The position numbers and the translations under genes were made by a program. From NCBI GenBank assembly GCA_963714625.1, contig CAVQOY010000014.1, forward strand, positions 347,285 through 411,284: a DNA stretch of 64,000 nt. The letters are read 5' to 3'. Below, in pieces: positions 33,054 through 41,499 of the stretch. How positions within the stretch are numbered: the stretch's first letter is position 1; every line of letters begins with the position of its first letter. The notes under the pieces are model-generated. The model had not been told where the DNA came from. It ran no database searches and was given only the letters and a program-made list of their open reading frames with translations. Source of the stretch: Marmoricola_A sp963714625 (GTDB taxonomy: Bacteria; Actinomycetota; Actinomycetes; Propionibacteriales; Nocardioidaceae).

Positions 33054-33923
33054 TCAGTACGCCTGCGCCAGCACCTCGGCGAAGAGGACCTCGGCGTCGA
33101 GGTGCAGCCCGTGTCGGGTGAACCAGGCCGCCATGTTGCGGCAGTCGCGCAGCAGGAAGTCGGTCCCGGCCGGGTTCGCCACGATGTCGACGACCTGCGG
33201 CAGGTCGATGACCACGAGGCGGTCCCCGGCCGCCAGCACGTTGTACGGCGAGAGGTCTCCGTGCGCGATGCCCCGGCGGGCCAGCGCCCCCAGCAGGTCG
33301 CGCACCTGCTCGGCGTACGACGCGAGACGGTCCGGTTCCGGCCGTGTCGCGGCCAGCCGCGGCGCCGGGCGGAGGTCGGGAGAGTCGGGGTCGACGACGA
33401 GCTCCATGAGGATCTCGGTGCCGTCGATCTGCACGGGGTAGGGCACCGGCACGCCGGCCAGCCACAGCCCCCGCAGCGCGTTCCACTCCGCGATCGCCCA
33501 CTGCCCGGCCGCCACCTCGCGACCGAAGCGGGTCTTCTTCTCCAGCGCCCGGGTGCTCCGCGAGCTGCGCATGCGGCGGCCCTCGCTGTAGGCGGCGCTG
33601 CGGTGGAACGTCGTGTGCTCGGGCGTGCGGTAGCGCTTGGCCGCCATCACCACGCCCGGGCGGCCGGGGACCGCGCGCTCCAGCAGGAAGACGTCGGCCT
33701 CCTTGCCGGTCTTGAGGACGCCGAGCTCGGTGTCGACGGCGCCGCGGTCGCCGACCACCCACGCGGGGGCTGGCTCGGGGCCGCGGCACAGCCGCTCCAC
33801 GTCCCAGTACGTCGTCCAGCGCTGGGTGGACTCGTCGAGGTCGTCGGTGGTGGTGAAGTCGAGGGTGAAACGGGTGCCGGTCGGCTCAGGCGAGCCGGGG
33901 TGGTACGGCGGGGAGAGGGTCAC
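33054..33923 (-). CDS. RIO-family serine protein kinase
   Basis: 289 residues with the RIO1-type kinase core: VLKTGKEADVFLLER (ATP-binding loop), AAKRYRTPEHTTF (Lys), AHGDLSPYNVLAAG (catalytic loop), VVIDLPQVVD (metal-binding Asp). An arginine-rich insertion (GRRMRSSRSTRALEKKTRFG) is typical of the family. RIO kinases mature ribosomal subunits in eukaryotes and archaea; the bacterial role is not known. The GTG at 33923 has GGAG 5 nt upstream; the frame is open far upstream but that part overlaps the opposite M1 peptidase gene. Confidence 0.88.
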   Translation of the reverse strand: MTLSPPYHPGSPEPTGTRFTLDFTTTDDLDESTQRWTTYWDVERLCRGPEPAPAWVVGDRGAVDTELGVLKTGKEADVFLLERAVPGRPGVVMAAKRYRTPEHTTFHRSAAYSEGRRMRSSRSTRALEKKTRFGREVAAGQWAIAEWNALRGLWLAGVPVPYPVQIDGTEILMELVVDPDSPDLRPAPRLAATRPEPDRLASYAEQVRDLLGALARRGIAHGDLSPYNVLAAGDRLVVIDLPQVVDIVANPAGTDFLLRDCRNMAAWFTRHGLHLDAEVLFAEVLAQAY

Positions 33924-34097
33924 GTCTGCTCCAGCAGTCGAGGAGGGAAGGGGGGTGCGGGCGTGCGGCGACGGCAGCCATGGGTTTCCTCCTCGGGCGG
34001 GCAGTGAGGGACGGACGTGGGATAGCGTCGCGGAGCGGGACTCGTGCCCGCAACACCTTTTCGAGAGGGGGCCTCCCGTGCCCGTCGTGAGCCCGTC

Positions 34098-35534
34098 GTG
34101 AGCCGCTTCCGCGCTGCCGTCCTGACGCCCGCCCTCGCCCTCGGCGTGGGCCTCGCGGCCATGCTGACAGGAGCGCCGGCCGGTGCCGCGGTGACCGGCT
34201 CCGACAGCGGCGGCGATCCCTACTTCCCGCTCGACGGCAACGGCGGCTACGAGGTCGTCCACTACCGGATCGCTGACGACTACCGGCCCGGCGCCGACCG
34301 GCTCACCGGCACCACCGTCATCCGCGCCCGGGCCAGGCAGGACCTGCGCGCCTTCCACCTCGACCTCGCGCTGACCGCCGACCGCGTGCGCGTGAACGGC
34401 GCAGCGGCCTCGTTCTCCAAGCCCGACCGCCACGAGCTGCGCGTCGTGCCCGCGCGCATGGTCCCCGCCGGCGAGACCTTCCGGGTGGTGGTCGCTTACC
34501 ACGGCCGTCCCGGCTCGGTCGTCGCCGCCGGCCAGTCGCCCTTCTCCCACACCGACGAGGGCAGCGGCGAGGGGGCGGCGGTCGGGCAGCCGCAGATGGG
34601 TCCCTGGTGGTTCGCCGCCAACGAGACGCCGGCGGACAAGGCGACCTACGACATCGTGCTGCGGGTGCCGCGCGGGCAGGAGGCGCTCAGCAACGGCGAG
34701 CTCGTCTCCCGTGAGCCCGTCGGCGACTGGACGCGGTGGACGTGGCGCATGACCGAGCCGATGACGACCTACCTCGCCTTCTTCGCCGCCGGGCAGTTCC
34801 GCACGGAGACGACCACGGTCGCGGGCCGGCAGTACCGCTACGGTGTCTCGGAGCTGCTGGGCGGCACCGGACGCGCCGAGGCGCTGGCGTTGCTGCGCGA
34901 GACGCCCGAGGTGGTGTCGTGGCTGGAGACGACGTTCGGTCCGTACCCCTTCACCAGCAGCGGTGGCGTCGTGGTGGGCGCGCCACTGGAGTACCTGCTG
35001 GAGACCCAGGGCCGGCCGGTCTACCCCTCCATCGGTGGCCGGACGCCGAGCAACGTCTCCCTGGTCGTCCACGAGCAGGCGCACCAGTGGTTCGGGAACG
35101 ACGTCGCGGTGCGACGGTGGCGCGACATCTGGCTCAACGAGGGCTTCGCGACGTACGCCGAGTGGGCGTGGGCCGAGCACCTGGGGACGCGGTCGGTCGA
35201 CTCCCGGCTGCGGAAGGAGTACGACGTGCACCCGGCGTCCGCGGGATTCTGGGACCTCCAGATCAGCGACCCCGGCGCCGCCCGGATGTTCTCCCCGATC
35301 ATCTACGTCCGTGGTGCCATGACCCTGGCCGCGCTGCGCAACCGGGTCGGCGCCGTCAGCTTCGCCACCATCGCGCGGACCTGGGTGGAGCGCAACGCGG
35401 GTGCCCACGGCACCGACGCCGAGTTCCGCGCGCTCGCCGAGGAGATCTCGGGGCAGGACCTCGACAGCTTCTTCGCCCACTGGCTCGACGACACCGAGCG
35501 CCCCGCCCGCACCCAGGAGAACGGACTGGCATGA
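34098..35534 (+). CDS. Secreted M1 family metallopeptidase
   Basis: 478 residues. N-terminal signal peptide (RFRAAVLTPALALGVGLAAM, cleavage likely after AGA), an N-terminal beta domain, then the gluzincin site VVHEQAHQWFGND with the third ligand in WLNEGFATYAEW. Substrate motif GAMEN is replaced by PLEYLLETQ. This is shorter than full aminopeptidase N, lacking the large C-terminal domain. The start is uncertain: GTG 34098 gives the best signal peptide, a GTG at 34044 is possible. Coupled to the next gene by ATGA. Confidence 0.87.
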   Translation: MSRFRAAVLTPALALGVGLAAMLTGAPAGAAVTGSDSGGDPYFPLDGNGGYEVVHYRIADDYRPGADRLTGTTVIRARARQDLRAFHLDLALTADRVRVNGAAASFSKPDRHELRVVPARMVPAGETFRVVVAYHGRPGSVVAAGQSPFSHTDEGSGEGAAVGQPQMGPWWFAANETPADKATYDIVLRVPRGQEALSNGELVSREPVGDWTRWTWRMTEPMTTYLAFFAAGQFRTETTTVAGRQYRYGVSELLGGTGRAEALALLRETPEVVSWLETTFGPYPFTSSGGVVVGAPLEYLLETQGRPVYPSIGGRTPSNVSLVVHEQAHQWFGNDVAVRRWRDIWLNEGFATYAEWAWAEHLGTRSVDSRLRKEYDVHPASAGFWDLQISDPGAARMFSPIIYVRGAMTLAALRNRVGAVSFATIARTWVERNAGAHGTDAEFRALAEEISGQDLDSFFAHWLDDTERPARTQENGLA

Positions 35535-37447
35535 GCGCCTCCCCGACCCGCACCTACGCCGCCACGCACGCGCGCAGCATCGAGGACCCCGAGGGCTTCT
35601 GGCTCGAGCAGGCCACGCTGGTCGACTGGTTCGCCAAGCCGACGCGGGCCCTCGACGACAGCGCCCGGCCGTTCTACCGCTGGTTCCCCGACGCCACGCT
35701 GAACACCTGCTACAACGCCCTCGACCGCCACGTCGTCAACGGCCGCGCCGACCAGCCGGCGCTGGTGCACGACAGCCCGGTGACCGGCACGCGAGCGACG
35801 TACACCTACGCCCAGCTGCTGGAGCAGGTCGCCGCGTTCGCCGGCACGCTGCGCGCCCTCGGCGTCGAGAAGGGCGACCGGGTCATCGTCTACATGCCGA
35901 TGATCCCCGAGGCCGTGATCGCCATGCTGGCGTGCGCACGCCTCGGGGCGGTGCACTCGGTGGTGTTCGGCGGGTTCGCCGCCAAGGAGCTCGCCGCCCG
36001 CGTCGACGACGCCCGCCCGAAGGTCGTCGTCGCCGCGTCGTGCGGGGTCGAGCCCAGCCGCGTCGTGGAGTACAAGCCGCTGCTCGACCGGGCGCTGGAG
36101 CTGGCCGAGCACGAGCCGTCGGCGGTGGTCCTCAAGCAGCGACCGCAGGCCGAGGCGTTGATGGTCGAGGGGCGTGACCTCGACTGGGACCTGGCCATGA
36201 AGCACGGCCGTAGCGATCCCGCCGGGTGTGTCGAGGTGGCCGCCACCGACCCGCTCTACGTGCTCTACACCTCCGGGACCACCGGCAGGCCGAAGGGCAT
36301 CGTGCGCGACAACGGCGGGCACGCCGTGGCGATGGCCTGGTCGCTGCCGAACGTGTACGACGTCCGCGCGGGGCAGGTGTTCTGGGCCGCCTCCGACGTG
36401 GGCTGGGTGGTGGGCCACTCCTACATCGTCTACGCGCCGCTGATCTGCGGAGCCACGACGATCCTCTACGAGGGCAAGCCGGTCGGCACCCCCGACGCCG
36501 GCGCGTTATGGCGGGTCATCGCCGAGCACAAGGTGGAGGCGCTGTTCACCGCGCCGACCGCGATCCGGGCGGTCAAGAAGGAGGACCCCGACGCGCGGCT
36601 GCTGGCCGACCACGACATCTCCTCGCTGCGGACGCTGTTCCTGGCGGGGGAGCGGCTCGACCCCGACACCTACACCTGGGCCACCGAGCGGCTCGGCGTG
36701 CCCGTGGTCGACAACTGGTGGCAGACCGAGACCGGGTGGCCGATCGTGGCCAACCTGCGCGGGCTCGATCCGATGGACATCAAGCCGGGCTCGCCGACCG
36801 TGCCGGTGCCGGGGTACGACGTCCAGGTGCTCGACCCGACGGGGCGTCAGGTCGGGGCCGGCGAGGAGGGCGCGATCTGCCTCAAGCTGCCGCTGCCGCC
36901 GGGGACGCTGCCGACGGTGTGGGGCGATGACGAGCGGTTCGTCTCGTCGTACCTCGCGGCGTTCGACGGCTACTACATGTCCGGGGACGGCGGTTACGTC
37001 GACGAGGACGGCTACGTGTTCGTGATGGGTCGCACCGACGACGTCATCAACGTGGCCGGGCACCGGCTCTCGACGGGATCCATGGAGGCCGTGATCGCCT
37101 CACACCCGGCGGTCGCCGAGTGTGCCGTGATCGGCGTGGCCGACCCGACGAAGGGCCAGGTGCCACACGGCTTCGTGGTGCTGAAGTCGGGGGTCGACGA
37201 CGAGCCGGACCAGATCGCGCAGGAACTGGTCGCCATGGTGCGCGACCAGGTCGGGCCGGTCGCGGCCTTCCGCGACGTCGCGGTCGTGCCGGCGTTGCCG
37301 AAGACGCGGTCGGGCAAGATCCTGCGCAAGACGATGCGCGAGATCGCCGACGGCAAGGACACCCAGCCGCCGTCCACCATCGAGGACCCCGCCGTCCTCG
37401 ACACCCTGCGTCCCTCCCTCCGCGCCACCCGCCCCACTCCCTCCTGA
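35531..37447 (+). CDS. Propionyl-CoA synthetase-like acyl-CoA synthetase (PrpE/ACSS3 type)
   Basis: 638-residue adenylate-forming enzyme that would activate propionate or acetate to the CoA ester. Motifs: LYTSGTTGRPKGIVRDNGGH (P-loop), WAASDVGWVVGHSYIVYAPL, NWWQTETGWP, YMSGDGGYVDEDGYVFVMGR and the C-terminal lysine motif SGKILRKT. The RDNGGH extension and GWP are characteristic of PrpE rather than Acs. Overlap with the peptidase stop (ATGA) couples the two although no functional link is obvious. A 22-bp tandem repeat array follows. Confidence 0.9.
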   Translation: MSASPTRTYAATHARSIEDPEGFWLEQATLVDWFAKPTRALDDSARPFYRWFPDATLNTCYNALDRHVVNGRADQPALVHDSPVTGTRATYTYAQLLEQVAAFAGTLRALGVEKGDRVIVYMPMIPEAVIAMLACARLGAVHSVVFGGFAAKELAARVDDARPKVVVAASCGVEPSRVVEYKPLLDRALELAEHEPSAVVLKQRPQAEALMVEGRDLDWDLAMKHGRSDPAGCVEVAATDPLYVLYTSGTTGRPKGIVRDNGGHAVAMAWSLPNVYDVRAGQVFWAASDVGWVVGHSYIVYAPLICGATTILYEGKPVGTPDAGALWRVIAEHKVEALFTAPTAIRAVKKEDPDARLLADHDISSLRTLFLAGERLDPDTYTWATERLGVPVVDNWWQTETGWPIVANLRGLDPMDIKPGSPTVPVPGYDVQVLDPTGRQVGAGEEGAICLKLPLPPGTLPTVWGDDERFVSSYLAAFDGYYMSGDGGYVDEDGYVFVMGRTDDVINVAGHRLSTGSMEAVIASHPAVAECAVIGVADPTKGQVPHGFVVLKSGVDDEPDQIAQELVAMVRDQVGPVAAFRDVAVVPALPKTRSGKILRKTMREIADGKDTQPPSTIEDPAVLDTLRPSLRATRPTPS

Positions 37448-37460
37448 CCCGTGCCTCTCT

Positions 37461-37548
37461 CGCGAAGGGGCGCGTGCGTTCGCACGAGGGGGCGCGCGCG
37501 TTCGCGCGAAGCGGCGCTCGGGTACGCGCGAGGCGTCACTGCGGTACG
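37461..37548 (+). repeat. 22-bp tandem repeat array, locus 1 (4 units)
   Basis: Four 22-bp units at 37461, 37483, 37505 and 37527, directly after the acyl-CoA synthetase gene. Read on the minus strand they start CGTACCGCAGTGACG or CGAACGC and end TCGCG/TCGTG, the same family as loci 2 (38035) and 3 (57054) but inverted. Confidence 0.9.
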
Positions 37549-37565
37549 GCCGTCGAGGTGGAGCG

Positions 37566-38024
37566 GTGACTGAATCCTTCCGGGCGCTCCCTCTGCTCCT
37601 GCGCGTCTGTGTGGCCGTCGGTCTGGCATTCGCGCTGACGCAGGCCGAGGCGGCGTACGACCGTCATCGCGACTACACGCCGGTCGCGCGCGCCGAGGAG
37701 CAGGCAGCCGATGCCCGGCAGGAGGTCGGAAGCCTGCCGTACGGACTCGTCGAGAGCTGGTTGCGGTCCGGGGTGGTGGAGAGCGACGTGCGTGAACGCT
37801 GGCGGGCGGGCAACGCGGCGTTTGCGGAGGCGTACGACGCAGTGGCCGGCAGGACGTCGGAGGCTCCCGAGCTCCGGGGGGAGCGCTGCTACGTCTTTCC
37901 CGTGACCGGAGAGGTGCGCACCCGGCTGCGGGGGACCGTCGCGCTCGCCGCCTTCTGCTACGAGGGGGAGGCGCCCGCGCCGGCTCCCGTGGTGGCTGGG
38001 CTTGAGCAGATCACCGACGCGTAA
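37566..38024 (+). CDS. Hypothetical exported protein
   Basis: 152 residues with an N-terminal signal or anchor (LLLRVCVAVGLAFALTQAEA), a helical, charged middle (YTPVARAEEQAADARQEVG) and two cysteines (GERCYVFPVTG, AAFCYEGE). GGTGGAG is near the GTG start at 37566. No family recognised. It lies between two arrays of the same 22-bp repeat. Confidence 0.7.
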   Translation: MTESFRALPLLLRVCVAVGLAFALTQAEAAYDRHRDYTPVARAEEQAADARQEVGSLPYGLVESWLRSGVVESDVRERWRAGNAAFAEAYDAVAGRTSEAPELRGERCYVFPVTGEVRTRLRGTVALAAFCYEGEAPAPAPVVAGLEQITDA

Positions 38025-38034
38025 GGCGGGCGGG

Positions 38035-38122
38035 CGGACCTGGGTGACGTCTCGCACGTACCCGCGTGCCGCTTCGCGCGTACCCGCGTGCCGTTTCGCG
38101 CGAACTTGCGTGACCCTTCGCC
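38035..38122 (+). repeat. 22-bp tandem repeat array, locus 2 (4 units)
   Basis: Units at 38035, 38057, 38079 and 38101, each 22 bp. The middle two differ at a single base (CGTACCCGCGTGCCG, then C or T, then TTCGCG). The outer two are diverged. It fills the gap between two convergent genes. Confidence 0.93.
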
Positions 38123-38133
38123 ACGGGGGTGGG

Positions 38134-39519
38134 TCAGTGGCCGAGGAAGGGGGCCATGGCGCGGGCGACGACGGACGGCCGGCCGGTCAGGCGCTCTTCG
38201 TGGTCGGCCATCGTCATGGCGCGCAGACCGGCGTTGATCCCGGTCCAGCGCAGCGGCTCGGGCTCCCACCGCGGCGAGCGGTGCTGCACCCACGGCAGCC
38301 GGGTCAGGTCGGTCCGCTCGCCCAGCACCAGGTCGCGCAGGGTCCGGCCGGCCAGGTTCGTCGTGCTGACCCCGTCGCCGACGTAGCCGCCGGCCCACCC
38401 CATCCCCGTCGACGGGTCGAGGCCCACCGATGCGCACCAGTCGCGCGCCACGCCCAGCGGGCCGCCCCACGCGTGGCTGAACCCGACCCCGCGCAGCGCC
38501 GGGAAGAGCTCCACCACCGCCTCCCGGAGCGCGGCCCAGACCCGCTCGTCGCGGTCGAAGCCGGGCGCCACCGCGGAGCCGAAGTGGTACGGCGCACCGC
38601 GACCGCCGAACACCAGCCGACCGTCCTCGGTCCGCTGGCCGTAGACGATGAGGTGGCGGTGCTCGCTGAACGTGGGGCGGTCGTCGAGCCCGACCGCCGC
38701 CCACTGCGCCTCGCTCAGCGGCTCGGTCGCCACCACCAGCGAGTAGACCGGCACCACCGCCCGGCGCTGGCCCGCGAGGCCGGGGGTGTACCCCTCGGTC
38801 GCGCGTACGACGTACCGGGCCCGCACCCTGCCGCGCTCGGCCTCCACCAGGCCGGGGGAGAGCCGCAGCGCTCGGGAGTGTTCGTGGATCACGCCACCGC
38901 GGCGTTCGACCGCGCGGGCCAGGCCGCGCACGAGCCGTGCCGGGTGGATCACCGCGCAGTCGGGGGTGAACGTGCCGCCCCGGGTCCCGTCGGCGGCGAC
39001 CATGGCGCGTGCCTCGGCGGCGTCGAGCACCCGCAGGTCGTCGGGCCCCCGGCCCCAGGCGCGCGCGTGCGCCACCTCGGCCCGGGCCCTGGCCAGCTGG
39101 ACCTCGCTGCGCGCGACCACGACGGTCCCGCCCTTGTGGAACCCGGCCTCGATGCCCTCCGCGGCGGCGACCCGGCCGACCTCGTCGACGCTGGCGCGCA
39201 TCGCGGCGTGCTGGGCCGTCGCTGCCGCCCGGTCGGACCCGGGCAACGACGCGAGCCGGTCGGCCGACATCGGGAAGAGCGCGGAGGCCCAGCCGCCGTT
39301 GCGACCCGACGCGCCGAACCCGGCGGTCTCCGCCTCGAGCACCACCACGCTCAGGTGGGGCGCCGCCTCCAGCAGGTAGTACGCCGTCCACAGGCCGGTG
39401 TAGCCCGCCCCCACGACCACGACGTCGCAGGAGACGTCGCCGGCGAGCGGTGCACGCGCCACCGGTGGCTCGCCCAGGGTCGCCGACCAGAGCGACTCGA
39501 CCGGAGGGTCCTCCGGCAC
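38134..39519 (-). CDS. FAD-dependent amine oxidase (DAO family, PuuB-like)
   Basis: 461-residue flavoprotein with the Rossmann motif DVVVVGAGYTGLWTAYYL, the family segment ASGRNGGWASALFP, and C-terminal WGGPLGVARDW and GYVGDGVSTTNLAG. Relatives oxidise gamma-glutamylputrescine, sarcosine or similar amines. Context (Lrp regulator, polyamine importer, aminotransferase and aldehyde dehydrogenase) favours putrescine breakdown, but no gamma-glutamylputrescine synthetase (PuuA) is in the window. The GTG at 39519 follows GGGGAG; a GTG 18 nt earlier would overlap the lrp stop. Confidence 0.88.
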   Translation of the reverse strand: MPEDPPVESLWSATLGEPPVARAPLAGDVSCDVVVVGAGYTGLWTAYYLLEAAPHLSVVVLEAETAGFGASGRNGGWASALFPMSADRLASLPGSDRAAATAQHAAMRASVDEVGRVAAAEGIEAGFHKGGTVVVARSEVQLARARAEVAHARAWGRGPDDLRVLDAAEARAMVAADGTRGGTFTPDCAVIHPARLVRGLARAVERRGGVIHEHSRALRLSPGLVEAERGRVRARYVVRATEGYTPGLAGQRRAVVPVYSLVVATEPLSEAQWAAVGLDDRPTFSEHRHLIVYGQRTEDGRLVFGGRGAPYHFGSAVAPGFDRDERVWAALREAVVELFPALRGVGFSHAWGGPLGVARDWCASVGLDPSTGMGWAGGYVGDGVSTTNLAGRTLRDLVLGERTDLTRLPWVQHRSPRWEPEPLRWTGINAGLRAMTMADHEERLTGRPSVVARAMAPFLGH

Positions 39520-39521
39520 GT

Positions 39522-40004
39522 TCAGCGCACTCCCCACGAGTAGGTCTGCTTCTTCAGCCGCAGGTAGACGAACGTCTCGGTGCTGACCACCGAGGGGATC
39601 GCGCGGATCTGCTGGGAGACGATGTCGAGCAGGTGCTCGTCGCTCTCGGCGACGACCTCGACGAGCAGGTCGAAGGAGCCGGCGACGACCACGACGTAGT
39701 CGACCTCCTCCATCGCCACGAGTGCGTCCGCGACCGGACCGAGGTCACCGGTGGCACGCACGCCGATCATGGCCTGACGGCTGAAGCCGAGCTCGGTGGG
39801 GTCGGTGACCGCCACCACCTGCATCACGCCGTTGTCGATGAGACGCTGCACGCGCTGGCGCACGGCGGCCTCGCTCAGGCCGACCACCTTGCCGATCGCG
39901 GCGTACGACCGACGGCCGTCCTGCTGCAGCTCGGCGATGATCGCCTTGGACACCTCGTCGAGGGTGGTGCGGGATCGCTCGGACCGGCCGGCACTCTTGG
40001 TCAT
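39522..40004 (-). CDS. Lrp/AsnC family transcriptional regulator
   Basis: 160 residues: N-terminal winged helix (LDEVSKAIIAELQQDGRRSY, AIGKVVGLSEAAVRQRVQRL) and C-terminal RAM/AsnC ligand domain (ATGDLGPVADALVAMEEVDY, VVAGSFDLLVEVV, SVVSTETFVYLRLKKQTY). It lies head to head with the importer operon and 2 nt before the oxidase gene, so it likely controls both in response to a polyamine or amino acid. Repeated motifs in the divergent gap may be its sites. The ATG at 40004 is used; an in-frame extension to 40040 would cover the promoter. Confidence 0.92.
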   Translation of the reverse strand: MTKSAGRSERSRTTLDEVSKAIIAELQQDGRRSYAAIGKVVGLSEAAVRQRVQRLIDNGVMQVVAVTDPTELGFSRQAMIGVRATGDLGPVADALVAMEEVDYVVVVAGSFDLLVEVVAESDEHLLDIVSQQIRAIPSVVSTETFVYLRLKKQTYSWGVR

Positions 40005-40010
40005 GCAGGA

Positions 40011-40133
40011 GATCGTGACATCGACCAGTGAGGAGGTCAAAGAACTTCATGTAACGATCCGATTGAATCCGTAGCAATTCGGTTACGGCACGACGGAATC
40101 CCTTGTCGTGAGCGGCGTGACATGTAACGATCC
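40011..40133 (+). promoter_or_regulatory. Candidate Lrp operators in the divergent gap
   Basis: CATGTAACGATCC occurs exactly twice, at 40048-40060 and 40121-40133, 73 bp apart, which is seven helical turns. GATCGTGACATC at 40011-40022 is a near-inverted copy. An overlapping core CGTGACAT is seen at 40014 and 40116 and again at 45966 in the other divergent gap of this locus. Same-face spacing suits wrapping by an Lrp octamer. Confidence 0.55.
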
Positions 40134-40195
40134 TCAGCATCACCTGGCTCGGAACCGGTGCTTTCCGCACCCTCACTACCGTGGAGGAAATGACG

Positions 40196-41404
40196 ATGCC
40201 TCGCCCCGGGATCGCCCACCGTCAACTGGTGGACCTCAAGGCACTCGGACCCGTGGGACGCCGCAGCTTCCTGCGCGGCTCGGCCGTCGGAGGTCTCGGC
40301 CTCGGTGTGCCGGCGCTGCTCAGCGCCTGCGGCACCGAGGGAACCGTGCAGACCGCCGAGTCGTGCACCAGCGAGGACAAGTCGTCCTCGGAGAAGGTCG
40401 TCGAGTTCAGCAACTGGCCGGAGTACATCGACGTCAAGGGCAAGCGCATGCCCTCGTTGGAGATGTTCGAGGACGCCAGCGGCGTCGACGTCAACTACAC
40501 CCCCGACGTCAACGACAACAACGAGTTCTTCGCCAAGATCTCCAACCAGCTCGGAGACTGCCAACCGATCGGGCGCGACATCATGACGTTGACCGACTGG
40601 ATGGCCGCCCGTCTGGTCAATCTCGGCTGGCTGCAGAAGCTCGACCATGCCAACATCCCGAACGTCGACAACAACCTCGTCGAGAGCCTCAAGAGCCCCG
40701 ACTGGGACCCGAACCGCGACTACTCCGTGCCGTGGCAGAGCGGCCTGACCGGCATCGCCTACAACGCCGCCTACACCGGCGAGGTCCGCAGCTTCGAGGA
40801 GCTGCTCAACCGCTCCGACCTGTCGGGCAAGGTCAGTCTGCTGTCCGAGATGCGCGACACCATGGGCTTCATGCTCACGCTGGTCGGCGCCGACCCCGAG
40901 GAATTCTCCGAGGACGAGTGGGGGGCCGCGATCGAGGAGCTGGAGAAGTACGTCGACAACGGCCAGATCCGGCGCTTCACCGGCAACGACTACGTCGAGG
41001 ACCTCAACAAGGGCGACATCGTGGCCTGCGAAGCCTGGTCCGGCGACGTCATCGCGATGCAGTACGACAACCCCGACATCAAGTGGGTGCTGCCCGAGGA
41101 AGGGGTGTCGCTGTGGTCGGACAACATGCTGGTCCCGAACAAGGCCGAGCACAAGGCCAACGCCGAGGCCCTGATGAACCACTACTACGAGCCCGAGGTC
41201 GCGGCCACGCTGGCGGCATGGGTCAACTACATCTGCCCCGTCGAGGGCGCCCGTGAGGCGATGGAGAAGATCGACCCGTCGCTGGTCGACGCGCCGCTGA
41301 TCTTCCCCGACGACGCGCTGATGTCGCAGACCTTCTCGTTCATGGCGATCGACGACAACACCGCCAAGCAGTACGACACCGACTTCTCCCGGGCCATGGG
41401 CTGA
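40196..41404 (+). CDS. Polyamine-type ABC transporter substrate-binding lipoprotein (PotD-like)
   Basis: 402 residues. The leader has a twin-arginine motif and lipobox (GRRSFLRGSAVGG then LLSACG), so it is probably exported folded and lipid-anchored. The body matches spermidine/putrescine-binding proteins: VEFSNWPEYIDVKGKRMPS, YTPDVNDNNEFFAKI, LTDWMAARLVNLGWL, SVPWQSGLTGIAYN, EAWSGDVIAM and MLVPNKAEHKANAEALM. GGAGGA sits 7 nt before the ATG at 40196; earlier in-frame starts overlap that site. First gene of the importer operon. Confidence 0.92.
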   Translation: MPRPGIAHRQLVDLKALGPVGRRSFLRGSAVGGLGLGVPALLSACGTEGTVQTAESCTSEDKSSSEKVVEFSNWPEYIDVKGKRMPSLEMFEDASGVDVNYTPDVNDNNEFFAKISNQLGDCQPIGRDIMTLTDWMAARLVNLGWLQKLDHANIPNVDNNLVESLKSPDWDPNRDYSVPWQSGLTGIAYNAAYTGEVRSFEELLNRSDLSGKVSLLSEMRDTMGFMLTLVGADPEEFSEDEWGAAIEELEKYVDNGQIRRFTGNDYVEDLNKGDIVACEAWSGDVIAMQYDNPDIKWVLPEEGVSLWSDNMLVPNKAEHKANAEALMNHYYEPEVAATLAAWVNYICPVEGAREAMEKIDPSLVDAPLIFPDDALMSQTFSFMAIDDNTAKQYDTDFSRAMG

Positions 41405-41499
41405 TGGATTGACGGGGTCCGCCGGGGGGCGGCGACCAGGACACAGACAACAGTACGGCGAGCTGCGGGGGCGGCGGCGTACCGACAGCAGGAGCAGAT

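Noticed and set aside
33924..35480. Upstream extension of the RIO kinase frame
   Set aside because: Antisense to the M1 peptidase gene; the kinase has a clear GTG start with GGAG at 33923.
37461..38122. CRISPR array
   Set aside because: The 22-bp units are contiguous with no spacers, and no cas genes are near.
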